This document shows, one piece after another, positions 1 through 9,145 of a stretch of 64,000 bases of DNA (positions are counted from its first letter, which is position 1; each line of letters begins with the position of its first letter). The notes under the pieces are model-generated. The model was not told where the DNA came from. It ran no database searches and was given only the letters and a program-made list of their open reading frames with translations. Source of the stretch: VAZQ01 sp045811525 (GTDB lineage: Bacteria > Pseudomonadota > Alphaproteobacteria > Rhizobiales > Xanthobacteraceae); assembly GCA_045811525.1 (NCBI GenBank), contig JBJMTV010000044.1, positions 1 to 64,000 on the forward strand, written 5' to 3'. Position numbers and translations under genes: made by a program.

Positions 1-773
<773 letters not shown>

Positions 774-896
774 GCCCCCCGCTGCTGACGCTTGGATTAA
801 GACAGCGTGCGCGAGCTTTCCCGTCCGTCGTCACCGGCTGCCCCCCACCCGGTGATCCGTCTGTAGCCTATGCGTGAGTGAGAGCGAAGTGACGGG

Positions 897-921
897 CCCG
901 CGCGTTCCCCCGACGCGCGGG
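897..921. terminator. GC-rich hairpin downstream of recA, possible terminator
   Basis: CCCGCGCGT (897-905) pairs perfectly with ACGCGCGGG (913-921) around a 7-base loop. No U-run follows, so it is either a transcript-stabilising hairpin or a weak or factor-dependent terminator for recA. Confidence 0.4.
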
Positions 922-1029
922 TGACGGCGGGGAAGCTTTCCGACTCGGCCCGAGATGAAGGTCAGGTGGCTGCAACGCGCGCTGTTGAGTTGCTCCGCCA
1001 CATTTGCTGACTACCAATCTTTTACCTTT

Positions 1030-1089
1030 GATTTTGCCTGCGATTTTGCGTCCGCTCTTGCGTGAGCTTTTGCGCGGCTATTGCGCCGG
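1030..1089. repeat. 12-base imperfect tandem repeat (5 units)
   Basis: Five consecutive 12-mers share a central TTGC: GATTTTGCCTGC, GATTTTGCGTCC, GCTCTTGCGTGA, GCTTTTGCGCGG, CTATTGCGCCGG. The array lies just past the stop codon of the metF-like gene. Read on the minus strand in another frame it would encode a Lys/Ala-rich tract. No function is evident. Confidence 0.45.
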
Positions 1090-1113
1090 ATGAGGACCAC
1101 GCCCTCGCTGCGT

Positions 1114-2046
1114 TTACGCGTGTTGCGGCAGGCGTTGGCGCGCCTGCGCAATGACGCGGGGGACGGCGGCATCGTTGGCCGGCGCCATGATGTGCACGCC
1201 GGCAATGCCGGGCATGCTGGCAAATTGCTCGATGAGCTCGACGGCAATGCGCTCGCCCTCCGCCGCCGGGTCAGCGGCGTGCTCCATTCGCTCGATGAGG
1301 GCATCTGGGATGATGGTGCCGAACAGATGCGCTTTCATCCAGCGCGCTGACTTGGCCGAGCGCAGCGGCGCGATCCCAATCAGCAGATAAAAATTGCGCG
1401 TGGCAGCATGCTCGGAGAGGCGCGCGGCGTAGCGGCGCGCGATGCCCGCATCCATGCAGAACTGCGTTTGAGCGAACTCGGCGCCGGCGGCAATCTTCGC
1501 CGCGAGCTTCTCCGGCTGCCAACCCGCCGGAGGGTCGATCGGTGCGTCTGCTGTTCCCAGAAAAAAATCGGCGTGCCCGCTGACCTTGCGTCCCGAAGGG
1601 AGCGTGGCGGTGTCGCGTAGATCGCGCGCCATCCTGGTGAGCGTGACAGAATCCACATCGAAGACCGGCTTCGTCTCAGGCTGATCACCGGCTTTCGGGT
1701 CATCGCCCGTGAGCAACAAAATGTTGCTCACGCCGGTGGCGGCCGCTCCCATCAGGTCTCCCTGCAGTGCGATGCGATTGCGGTCGCGGCAGGTCAGCTG
1801 CAGGATCGGCTCTAGCCCTTCGCGCGCCAGGATTGCGGCGGCAATTGGTGCCGAGAGGTGTGCGCGTGCGCTCGCGCCATCGGTGATGTTGATCGCGTCG
1901 GCGAGCCCTTTGAGCGGCGCGGCCTTGGCGACGAGGTCGGCGACATCGAATGATACCGGCGGAGCGAGCTCCGCCGTTATGGCAAAGTGCCGCGCCTGCA
2001 GCAGCTCTCTCAAACGCGAGGCGGTTTGTCGCGGCGCTGTACTCAT
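1114..2046 (-). CDS. metF: Methylenetetrahydrofolate reductase family protein
   Basis: A 310-residue flavin-dependent reductase of the MTHFR family, which reduces 5,10-methylene-THF to 5-methyl-THF for methionine synthesis in the cytoplasm. The sequence shows the TIM-barrel landmarks: FAITAELAPP near the N-terminus, INITDGASA, LQLTCRDRNR, NILLLTGDDPKAGDQPETKP (the folate/FAD-binding region) and FAQTQFCMDAG. The start is placed at ATG 2046 (MSTAPRQ); an in-frame ATG 12 bases upstream at 2058 is possible, and neither has a clear ribosome binding site. This is the shorter rhizobial-type paralogue group, so a different one-carbon or methyl-transfer role cannot be excluded. It is divergent from alaS. 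Confidence 0.82.
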   Translation of the reverse strand: MSTAPRQTASRLRELLQARHFAITAELAPPVSFDVADLVAKAAPLKGLADAINITDGASARAHLSAPIAAAILAREGLEPILQLTCRDRNRIALQGDLMGAAATGVSNILLLTGDDPKAGDQPETKPVFDVDSVTLTRMARDLRDTATLPSGRKVSGHADFFLGTADAPIDPPAGWQPEKLAAKIAAGAEFAQTQFCMDAGIARRYAARLSEHAATRNFYLLIGIAPLRSAKSARWMKAHLFGTIIPDALIERMEHAADPAAEGERIAVELIEQFASMPGIAGVHIMAPANDAAVPRVIAQARQRLPQHA

Positions 2047-2366
2047 GTGCGGGTCCATTGCAGAGGAAAAAAGCGCGAGCGCGCCCAGCGGAGCGGGGTT
2101 GCGGCCTTTTATAGCAGAGGGCCAAGGGAGGACCACAGAGCGACGAGGAGAGAGCCAGGACGACAGAGCGAGGGCGACAGAGCTCGGATGACAGAGCGAG
2201 AAGGTGAGAATAGCGGGCCTGTGCGCAGACGCGCAGCGCGCTAGAGCCTCCGAAATTGGTGCTGCGGCAGCGGTTTCTGGACACAGCGCGGGGCCGCCGG
2301 TAAAAGCAGCGCCATGCCGCCTCGACCGCAGCGCAGCCGCGGCAGCCATTCTGGACAGTCTTGCTC
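2047..2366. other. Divergent promoter region of metF-like gene and alaS
   Basis: 320 bases with no supported gene. It must carry the promoters of both divergent genes, but I cannot fix a clear -35/-10 pair. An AT-rich TATAAA lies on the minus strand near 2105-2115. The region holds a 14-base tandem array at 2131-2200. No T-box or tRNA-like leader was recognised upstream of alaS. Confidence 0.5.
2131..2200. repeat. 14-base tandem repeat array upstream of alaS
   Basis: Five abutting 14-base units. The last three are nearly identical (GACGACAGAGCGAG, GGCGACAGAGCTCG, GATGACAGAGCGAG); the first (GACCACAGAGCGAC) is close and the second is degenerate. The array sits about 165 bases before the alaS start, between the two divergent genes. 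It may be a simple polymorphic repeat or clustered binding sites. Confidence 0.65.
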
Positions 2367-5030
2367 ATGAGCGGCGTCAACGAGATCAGATCGAGCTTTC
2401 TCGATTATTTTGCCCGGAACGGACACGAGGTCGTGCCGTCGTCCCCGCTCGTGCCGCGCAACGATCCGACCCTCATGTTCACGAATGCCGGGATGGTGCA
2501 GTTCAAGAACGTCTTCACCGGCTTGGAGAAGCGTCCCTACCAGCGTGCCGCGAGCGCGCAAAAATGTGTGCGTGCCGGGGGCAAGCACAATGATCTCGAC
2601 AACGTCGGCTACACGGCGCGCCACCACACGTTCTTCGAGATGCTCGGCAACTTCTCGTTCGGCGACTACTTCAAGGAGCGCGCGATTGAGCTTGCCTGGA
2701 ATCTGATAACGAAAGAGTTCGGGCTTCCTGTCGACCGCCTGATGGTGACTGTTTTCGTCGACGATGATGCGGCCTTCGATCTCTGGAAAAGGATCGCCGG
2801 CCTGCCCGACAGCAAGATTGTGCGCATCGCCGGCTCGGACAATTTCTGGCAGATGGGAGAGCTTGGTCCCTGCGGCCCTTGCTCGGAAATCTTCTACGAC
2901 CACGGGGCGCACATCCCAGGCGGTCCGCCGGGCTCGCCTGATGCGGAAGGCGACCGCTTCATCGAGATCTGGAATCTCGTGTTCATGCAATTCGAGCAGT
3001 TGCCGGGAGGCGAGCGCCTTTCTCTGCCGCGGCCATCGATCGACACTGGCATGGGGCTCGAGCGCATCGCCGCAGTCCTGCAGGGGACGCACGACAACTA
3101 CAAGATCGATTTGTTCGGCGCCATCATTGCCCATGTGGCTGACCTCACCGGTGTCGAGCCGGACGAGTCCCGGGGTGTGTCGCACCGGGTGATCGCAGAC
3201 CACCTGCGCGCATCAGCGTTCCTCATTGCCGACGGCGTGCTGCCCTCGAACGAGGGGCGTGGCTATGTGCTCCGGCGCATCATGCGGCGCGCCATGCGTC
3301 ATGCCGAGCTCCTGGGGGCCCGCGAGCCGCTGATGTGGCGGCTCGTTCCGACCTTGGTGCGAGAGATGGGCCAGGCCTATCCGGAGCTGCTGCGGGCAGA
3401 GGCGTTGATCGGGGAAACTCTCAAGCTCGAGGAGAGCCGCTTTCGTAAGACGTTGGAACGCGGACTGGCGATCCTCGACGAGGAAGCGCGCACGCTGCGC
3501 AAGGGCGACCGCCTCATGGGCGAGACGGCGTTCACGCTTTACGACACATACGGCTTTCCGCTCGACCTCACGCAGGATGCGCTCAAGCCGCGCGGCATCG
3601 CGGTGGAGCTTGAAGGGTTCAACACGGCGATGCAGCGTCAGCGCGAGATGGCGCGCGCATCGTGGGCGGGCTCCGGCGATGCCGCAACCGAGGCGGTCTG
3701 GTTTGCCGTGCGTGAGAAAGCGGGCGCCAGTGAATTCCTCGGCTACGAGACCGAGACCGCAGAAGGTGTCATCGCTGCGCTGGTGCAAGACGGCAAGGAG
3801 GTCGCCTCACTCGCCACCGGCGCGAGCGGCGCCGTCATCCTCAACCAGACGCCATTCTATGCTGAATCGGGCGGGCAGGTCGGCGACAGCGGCATCATGC
3901 ACGGGGAGGGCCTGCGCTTCCGCGTGACCGACACGCAGAAAAAAGCCGGCAACATCATTGTTCACTTCGGCGTGGTGGAGCAGGGGACGCTCAGCCCGGG
4001 GCTGGCCCTGGCGCTCCAGGTGGAGCACGCCCGCCGCAGCGCCATTCGCCAGAATCACTCAGCGACCCATCTGCTGCACGAAGCTTTGCGCCAGGTGCTG
4101 GGTGATCACGTGGCCCAGAAAGGATCGCTGGTTGCACCCGACCGCCTGCGTTTCGACTTCTCGCATCCCAAGCCGATGACCAGCGAGGAGGTGGAGCGGG
4201 TCGAGGATATCGCCAACGAGGTCGTGCTGCAGAACACGCCGGTGACGACCCGCCTGATGGCCGTCGACGACGCGATTGCGTCAGGCGCCCGCGCCCTCTT
4301 CGGTGAGAAGTATGGTGACGAGGTGCGCGTGGTGGCGATGGGCGGCGCCGGCGGCAACAGCATGGGCTGGTCAGTCGAGCTCTGCGGCGGCACACATGTG
4401 CGGCGCACCGGCGACATCGGCGTGGTCTCGATGCTCGGCGAAACAGGCGTCGCTGCCGGCGTGCGCCGGATCGAGGCGATCACCGGGCTTGGTGCGCGCA
4501 GGCATGCCCGCCACCTCGGCGATCTCGCTCGCGCTGCAGCCGCCGAGCTGCGCGCCCCACTCGAGGAGATGCCGGCGCGCCTCGCGTCGCTGATCGAGGA
4601 GCGGCGGCGGCTCGAGCGTGAATTGTCCGACGCCAAGCGCAAGCTCGCGATGGGTGCTGGCACAGGAGCGACTGGTGCCGCGCCTGATGGGCTGCGCGTG
4701 GTCGGAGACGTGACCCTCCTGGCGCGCGCCGTCGAGGGTATCGACCTCAAGGATCTGCGCAGCCTTGCCGACGAGGGCAAGAAGCGCGTCGGCTCCGGGG
4801 TCGTTGCCATCGTCGGGGTCACCGCGGAAGGAAAGGCTGGCGTGGTTGTCGGCGTTACCGGCGACCTCACATCGCGGTTCTCTGCCGTCGAGCTGGTGCG
4901 GAGGGGCGCCGAGGCGTTGGGAGGCAAGGGCGGCGGCGGAAGGCCTGATCTGGCGCAGGCCGGCGGACCCGATGGATCCAAGGCCGCCGCCGCGCTCCAG
5001 GCGATCGAGGGCGCTCTCGCCGGCGGCTAG
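2367..5030 (+). CDS. alaS: Alanine--tRNA ligase
   Basis: An 887-residue class II aminoacyl-tRNA synthetase that charges tRNA(Ala) and clears mischarged Ser/Gly-tRNA(Ala). The catalytic domain is N-terminal (FLDYFARNGHEVVPSSPLVP, NDPTLMFTNAGMVQFKN, RHHTFFEMLGNFSFGDYF). The editing domain carries the zinc-binding HSATHLLHEAL and CGGTHVRRTG motifs. A C-terminal coiled-coil segment precedes the Gly-rich C-Ala domain (GGKGGGGRPDLAQAGG). The start is ATG 2367, giving MSGVNEIRS, the normal AlaS N-terminus; a TTG two codons upstream is in frame but less likely. Length and motifs are normal. Confidence 0.98.
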   Translation: MSGVNEIRSSFLDYFARNGHEVVPSSPLVPRNDPTLMFTNAGMVQFKNVFTGLEKRPYQRAASAQKCVRAGGKHNDLDNVGYTARHHTFFEMLGNFSFGDYFKERAIELAWNLITKEFGLPVDRLMVTVFVDDDAAFDLWKRIAGLPDSKIVRIAGSDNFWQMGELGPCGPCSEIFYDHGAHIPGGPPGSPDAEGDRFIEIWNLVFMQFEQLPGGERLSLPRPSIDTGMGLERIAAVLQGTHDNYKIDLFGAIIAHVADLTGVEPDESRGVSHRVIADHLRASAFLIADGVLPSNEGRGYVLRRIMRRAMRHAELLGAREPLMWRLVPTLVREMGQAYPELLRAEALIGETLKLEESRFRKTLERGLAILDEEARTLRKGDRLMGETAFTLYDTYGFPLDLTQDALKPRGIAVELEGFNTAMQRQREMARASWAGSGDAATEAVWFAVREKAGASEFLGYETETAEGVIAALVQDGKEVASLATGASGAVILNQTPFYAESGGQVGDSGIMHGEGLRFRVTDTQKKAGNIIVHFGVVEQGTLSPGLALALQVEHARRSAIRQNHSATHLLHEALRQVLGDHVAQKGSLVAPDRLRFDFSHPKPMTSEEVERVEDIANEVVLQNTPVTTRLMAVDDAIASGARALFGEKYGDEVRVVAMGGAGGNSMGWSVELCGGTHVRRTGDIGVVSMLGETGVAAGVRRIEAITGLGARRHARHLGDLARAAAAELRAPLEEMPARLASLIEERRRLERELSDAKRKLAMGAGTGATGAAPDGLRVVGDVTLLARAVEGIDLKDLRSLADEGKKRVGSGVVAIVGVTAEGKAGVVVGVTGDLTSRFSAVELVRRGAEALGGKGGGGRPDLAQAGGPDGSKAAAALQAIEGALAGG

Positions 5031-5041
5031 CCGGGCACAGC

Positions 5042-6289
5042 ATGACAGAGAAGAATTGGCGCTCGCATCTGCGCCGACGCTGCTACGAGGTGCTCGAGCG
5101 GGGAGCGCCAGGCGATCGCACCAGCTATTGGGTCGATCGAGGGCTGATACTCCTCATCGTGCTCAATCTGGTCGCAGTGGCGCTCGAGTCCGTGCCGGAC
5201 CTTGCGCACCGATATCTCTTCTGGTTCGAGGCGGTCGAGCTCGTCTCGCTTCTGGTGTTCACCGCCGAATACGTGCTGCGCGTCTGGTCGGCCGTCGAGC
5301 GGCGATCCGAGCCAGGACGCCCAGCCTGGCGGGCGCGCTGGAGCTACATGAGAAGCGCCAGCGGCCTGGTCGATCTCCTCGCCGTCCTGCCGTTCTGGTT
5401 GGCGCTTCTTTTTCCCTCCGATCTGCGGTCGCTGGTGGTGGTGCGCGCGATGCGCTTCCTCAAGATTACGCGCTACTCAACGGCCATGCGCTCGCTGCTC
5501 GATGTGATCTACCGGGAACGACGCGCGCTCTTCGGCTGCATCGTGATACTGCTTGGTACGACGTTCATCGCCGCTTCCCTCATGCATCTCGCCGAGGGGC
5601 GCGCCCAGCCGGACAAGCTCGGGACGATCCCCGACGCAATGTGGTGGGCGATCGTGACGCTCGGCACGATCGGCTACGGCGACGTGGTGCCCATCACGAT
5701 TGTTGGCAAGCTCATTGCGGGCGTGACCATTTTCCTGGGATTGATCATGATCGCTCTGCCGGTCGGCATCATCGCCAGCGGATTTGCCGACGAGATCCAC
5801 CGCCGCGATTTCGTGGTCACCTGGGCCATGGTGGCGCGGGTGCCGCTGTTTTCCGGTCTGGACGCTGCCGAGATCGGGGACATCATGCGCCTCCTGCGCG
5901 CGCAACAGGTCGATCCAGGCGCCGTGATTACACGGCGCGGCGATCCAGCAGATTGCATGTATTTCGTGGCCGAAGGCGAGGTCGACATCGAGCTGCCAAA
6001 GGAGCGCGTCCGCCTCGGACCCGGACACTTCTTTGGAGAAATCGCTGTGCTGCGGCGCTCGCGCCGCTCCGCCAATGTGACGGCTCGCGCGCGCACGAGC
6101 CTGCTCGTGCTCGAGGCCGACGAGTTTCACGCTCTGCTGCAGCGGCAACCGCAGCTCGCCAAGCACGTGCACGACGTCGCGCGCAGCCGCCTCGGCCGTG
6201 AGATCCTGTCGTCCCACGGCGACATGGTCGCAGAGGAAATCGAGGAAGGCGACGGCTTGAGCGATCGTGACCGACCGCCGGCGCCCTGA
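5042..6289 (+). CDS. Cyclic-nucleotide-gated potassium channel
   Basis: A 415-residue inner-membrane ion channel with a six-transmembrane voltage-gated-type core. The S4-like segment is RSLVVVRAMRFLKITRYS. The pore helix is MWWAIVTLGTIGYGD, with selectivity filter TIGYGD at residues 209-214, diagnostic of K+ selectivity. After S6 (residues about 225-250) comes a cyclic nucleotide-binding domain, about 265-385, with the phosphate-binding cassette GHFFGEIAVL followed by an Arg in RRSANV. The architecture matches the MlotiK1 group of bacterial CNG channels. It starts 11 bases after alaS and is probably co-transcribed with it. The ligand is presumably cAMP, by family. Confidence 0.92.
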   Translation: MTEKNWRSHLRRRCYEVLERGAPGDRTSYWVDRGLILLIVLNLVAVALESVPDLAHRYLFWFEAVELVSLLVFTAEYVLRVWSAVERRSEPGRPAWRARWSYMRSASGLVDLLAVLPFWLALLFPSDLRSLVVVRAMRFLKITRYSTAMRSLLDVIYRERRALFGCIVILLGTTFIAASLMHLAEGRAQPDKLGTIPDAMWWAIVTLGTIGYGDVVPITIVGKLIAGVTIFLGLIMIALPVGIIASGFADEIHRRDFVVTWAMVARVPLFSGLDAAEIGDIMRLLRAQQVDPGAVITRRGDPADCMYFVAEGEVDIELPKERVRLGPGHFFGEIAVLRRSRRSANVTARARTSLLVLEADEFHALLQRQPQLAKHVHDVARSRLGREILSSHGDMVAEEIEEGDGLSDRDRPPAP

Positions 6290-6298
6290 CGTCCGCGC

Positions 6299-6327
6299 GA
6301 GCAGGCGCGCGGGCAGCAAGCCTGCTC
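6299..6327. terminator. Inverted repeat between convergent K+ channel and icd
   Basis: GAGCAGGC (6299-6306) pairs perfectly with GCCTGCTC (6320-6327) in the 52-base gap between two convergent genes. There is no good U-run, so a terminator role is only plausible. Confidence 0.35.
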
Positions 6328-6341
6328 CAGCGCTTGCTTAA

Positions 6342-7556
6342 TTAGGCCGCCATTGCGTTTTTCAGATTGGCGTCGACCTTGTCGAGAAAGCCGGTGGTGG
6401 AAAGCCATTTCTGATCGGCGCCGACCAGCAACGCCAGATCCTTGGTCATGTCGCCCGCCTCGACCGTATCGACGGTGACCTTCTCGAGAGTGGCAGCAAA
6501 CCTGCCGAGTTCGGCGTTGCCATCGAGCTTGGCGCGGTGCGCAAGCCCGCGAGTCCAGGCAAAGATCGACGCCACCGAATTGGTCGAGGTCTGCTCACCG
6601 CGCTGGTGCTGGCGGAAATGCCGCGTGACGGTGCCGTGTGCCGCCTCAGCCTCCACGACCTTGCCGTCCGGAGTGGTCAACACCGAGGTCATGAGCCCGA
6701 GCGAGCCATAGCCCTGCGCTACTGTGTCGGACTGCACGTCGCCGTCGTAGTTCTTGCAGGCCCATACATAGCCCCCTGACCACTTCAGCGCGGCGGCGAC
6801 CATGTCATCGATCAGCCGGTGCTCGTAGGTGATCTTCTTCTTTTCGAACTCGGCCTTGAACTCCTTGTCGAACACTTCCTGAAAGATGTCCTTGAAGCGG
6901 CCGTCGTAGACCTTCACGATTGTATTCTTGGTCGACAGATAGAGCGGATAGCCCCGGTTCAGCGCGTAGTTCATGGACGCTCGGGCGAAATCGGTGATCG
7001 ACTGATCCAGGTTGTACATGGACATGGCGACCCCCGAGCCCGGGAAGTCGAACACCTCACGCTCGATCTTCTTTCCATCCTCCCCGACAAAGGTGAGATA
7101 GAGCTTGCCCTTGCCCGGCACCTTGAAGTCGGTGGCGCGGTACTGGTCGCCGTAGGCGTGGCGGCCGATGATGATGGGCTTGGTCCAGCCTGGCACCAGG
7201 CGCGGCACGTTCTTGCAGATGATCGGCTCGCGGAAGATCACGCCGCCAAGAATGTTGCGGATGGTGCCGTTCGGGGAGCGATACATCTCCTTGAGACCGA
7301 ATTCCTTCACCCGCCCCTCGTCCGGCGTGATGGTGGCGCACTTCACCGCAACGCCCACCCGCTTCGTCGCCTGCGCTGCATCGATCGTGATCTGGTCGCC
7401 CGTTTCATCGCGTTTCTCCATGCCCAGATCGAAATAGAGGAGCTCGATATCGAGATAGGGATGAATGAGCTTTTCCTTGATCAGCTTCCAAATGATGCGG
7501 GTCATCTCGTCGCCGTCCATCTCGACGACGGGATTCTTCACCTTAATCTTTGCCAT
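6342..7556 (-). CDS. icd: NADP-dependent isocitrate dehydrogenase
   Basis: A 404-residue TCA-cycle enzyme that oxidatively decarboxylates isocitrate to 2-oxoglutarate with NADP+. The protein begins MAKIKVKNPVVEMDGDEMTR, shows the substrate-binding RSPNGTIRNILGG, metal/substrate residues around DDMVAAALKW and the cofactor region EAAHGTVTRHFRQHQ. This is the homodimeric eukaryote-like class common in Rhizobiales. ATG 7556 is chosen because it gives the standard N-terminus; the frame extends upstream without homology. The gene is divergent from trmJ. Confidence 0.97.
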   Translation of the reverse strand: MAKIKVKNPVVEMDGDEMTRIIWKLIKEKLIHPYLDIELLYFDLGMEKRDETGDQITIDAAQATKRVGVAVKCATITPDEGRVKEFGLKEMYRSPNGTIRNILGGVIFREPIICKNVPRLVPGWTKPIIIGRHAYGDQYRATDFKVPGKGKLYLTFVGEDGKKIEREVFDFPGSGVAMSMYNLDQSITDFARASMNYALNRGYPLYLSTKNTIVKVYDGRFKDIFQEVFDKEFKAEFEKKKITYEHRLIDDMVAAALKWSGGYVWACKNYDGDVQSDTVAQGYGSLGLMTSVLTTPDGKVVEAEAAHGTVTRHFRQHQRGEQTSTNSVASIFAWTRGLAHRAKLDGNAELGRFAATLEKVTVDTVEAGDMTKDLALLVGADQKWLSTTGFLDKVDANLKNAMAA

Positions 7557-7771
7557 CGCGAACCTTTGCGAGCGCCCGCATGCCGCAGCGGCGCCGGTGC
7601 AGGGAGGAGGGGGAGAATGGCGGGCGAAGGAGGGTCCCACCGCGGCGCGCGTGGCTATAGCATTGAGCGCCGAGCGGAGAAAGCCACCGTTTGCTGTACG
7701 GGCGCACGTCTTGGCGCCGGCTTTCGCGGCAATGGCTGCGCCGCTATAGCAAGCCGCGGAAGATGAGACCC

Positions 7772-8992
7772 ATGCCTGGCGCCGGGACCGACAAGACCAG
7801 GAACTGGATCGAGAGCCCCGGCCCGATCATCATTCTGGTCGAGCCGCAACTGGGCGAGAACATCGGTGCTGCCGCCCGCGTGATGGCGAATTTCGGGCTT
7901 GGGCGGCTGCGCCTCATTGCCCCGCGCGACGGCTGGCCCAGCATGCAGGCCCGCCGGTCCGCGTCCGGTGCGGACCGTATACTCGACGACGCCAAGCTCT
8001 ACGACGGGCTCGATGCGGCGATCGCCGACTGCACAATGGTGCTGGCCACCACGGCCCGCGCTCATGACCAAGCGAAGCCGGTCCTCGGCCCGGATGCGGC
8101 AGCCACCTTCCTCGCCCCGCATGTGGCTGCTCGCGAAAACGTGGCCGTGCTGTTCGGGCGCGAGCGCTACGGGCTGGAGAACGACGAGGTGGCACGGGCC
8201 GATCGCATCGTGACTTTCCCGGTCAATCCTGCCTTTGCCTCGCTCAACCTTGCGCAGGCTGTGGCGATAATTGCTTACGAGTGGTTCAAGCTTGCATCAC
8301 GCGGGGCGCTTCCGTTCGCAATGCCGCAGAAGTCGCAACCCGCAGGCAAGGAGCAGATTGCGGCCTTCTTCGCCAACCTCGAGCGTCAGCTCGATGCCAT
8401 CGAATATTTTCGGCCGCTCGACAAGCGCGCGACCATGCTGGTCAATCTGCGCAACATCTTCGCCCGCATGCAGCCGACCCGCCAGGACATACAGACCTTG
8501 CAGGGCATCGTGGCAGCGCTGAGTGAAGGTCGCAAAGGACCAGCGCGCGGCGGTGTGCTCGATGGCGAGGAGGCTCAAGCATTGCGGGCTCTGCTCGCAG
8601 AATACGGCGAAGGCCGCGTGGCGGGGGAGCGTGGGCCCGTGCGCGGGCTTGCCCGGCTTCTGCGCCGCAACCCGACGGATGCTGAACGCGTGCTCTGGAC
8701 CATGCTGACGAATGATAGGCGCTTCGCAGGTCGTGGTTTCAAGCGGCAAACGCCTGTGGGCAGCTATATCGTCGACTTCGTGTCCTTTCCGCTGCGCACC
8801 GTCATCGATCTCATCCCGGAAAATGAAGCCGCGGAAGCGGCACGGTCGCGCGACGAGCGTCGCCTCTGGCTCATCGAGCGCGGCTATCAGGTGATCGACG
8901 TCGCCGCGCGCGAGGTCGAGGCGGATGTGGCGAAGGTGCTCGCGTGTCTCGCCGAGCGCATCATTGTCGAACGTGATGGAGCTGCAGGGTGA
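7772..8992 (+). CDS. trmJ: TrmJ-type tRNA/rRNA 2'-O-methyltransferase fused to DUF559-like domain
   Basis: A 406-residue protein. Residues about 15-260 form a SPOUT methyltransferase of the TrmJ/SpoU class (IIILVEPQLGENIGAAARVM, AVLFGRERYGLENDEV, FASLNLAQAVAIIAYEWF), which 2'-O-methylates a ribose, typically tRNA position 32. From about residue 295 a DUF559-like segment follows (LLRRNPTDAERVLWTML, FKRQTPVGSYIVDFV), a VSR/restriction-endonuclease-like fold. In it the usual VIEVDGGQH core is replaced by VIDLIPENE, so nuclease activity is doubtful. ATG 7772 is chosen because GGAAG lies 9 bases upstream; ATG 7763 is an alternative. The methyltransferase call is firm; the role of the tail is unknown. 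Confidence 0.88.
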   Translation: MPGAGTDKTRNWIESPGPIIILVEPQLGENIGAAARVMANFGLGRLRLIAPRDGWPSMQARRSASGADRILDDAKLYDGLDAAIADCTMVLATTARAHDQAKPVLGPDAAATFLAPHVAARENVAVLFGRERYGLENDEVARADRIVTFPVNPAFASLNLAQAVAIIAYEWFKLASRGALPFAMPQKSQPAGKEQIAAFFANLERQLDAIEYFRPLDKRATMLVNLRNIFARMQPTRQDIQTLQGIVAALSEGRKGPARGGVLDGEEAQALRALLAEYGEGRVAGERGPVRGLARLLRRNPTDAERVLWTMLTNDRRFAGRGFKRQTPVGSYIVDFVSFPLRTVIDLIPENEAAEAARSRDERRLWLIERGYQVIDVAAREVEADVAKVLACLAERIIVERDGAAG

Positions 8993-9145
8993 GCAAGGCC
9001 GTGCACCCGCAAGCTGTCGACGAGGCGACGGATGGCTACGCTGCTGGGTCTCGTGCAAAGAGATTGTGCAGGTGCATTGTGCTGCCTGGCTCCCCGGTTC
9101 GGCAGGTTATGCTTGAGCGGCGTAGCAAGTAGCTCCGAGCGATAT

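Larger units (their letters stand above)
774..1113. other. Intergenic region between convergent recA and metF-like genes
   Basis: I see no credible gene in these 340 bases. They hold a perfect 9-bp stem hairpin at 897-921 and a 12-base imperfect tandem array at 1030-1089, both listed separately. Short reading frames here have no recognisable family and overlap on both strands. Confidence 0.6.

Noticed and set aside
2201..2366. T-box or other tRNA-sensing leader for alaS
   Set aside because: No T-box sequence or anticodon-like specifier structure was seen, and such leaders are rare in Alphaproteobacteria.
2241..3203. A 320-codon minus-strand frame antisense to alaS
   Set aside because: Shadow of the highly conserved AlaS catalytic domain.
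4765..6201. A 478-codon plus-strand frame overlapping alaS and the K+ channel gene
   Set aside because: Arg/Ala-rich out-of-frame shadow of the channel gene, which has clear motifs.
6819..7766. A 315-codon plus-strand frame antisense to icd
   Set aside because: Shadow frame; icd on the minus strand is unambiguous.
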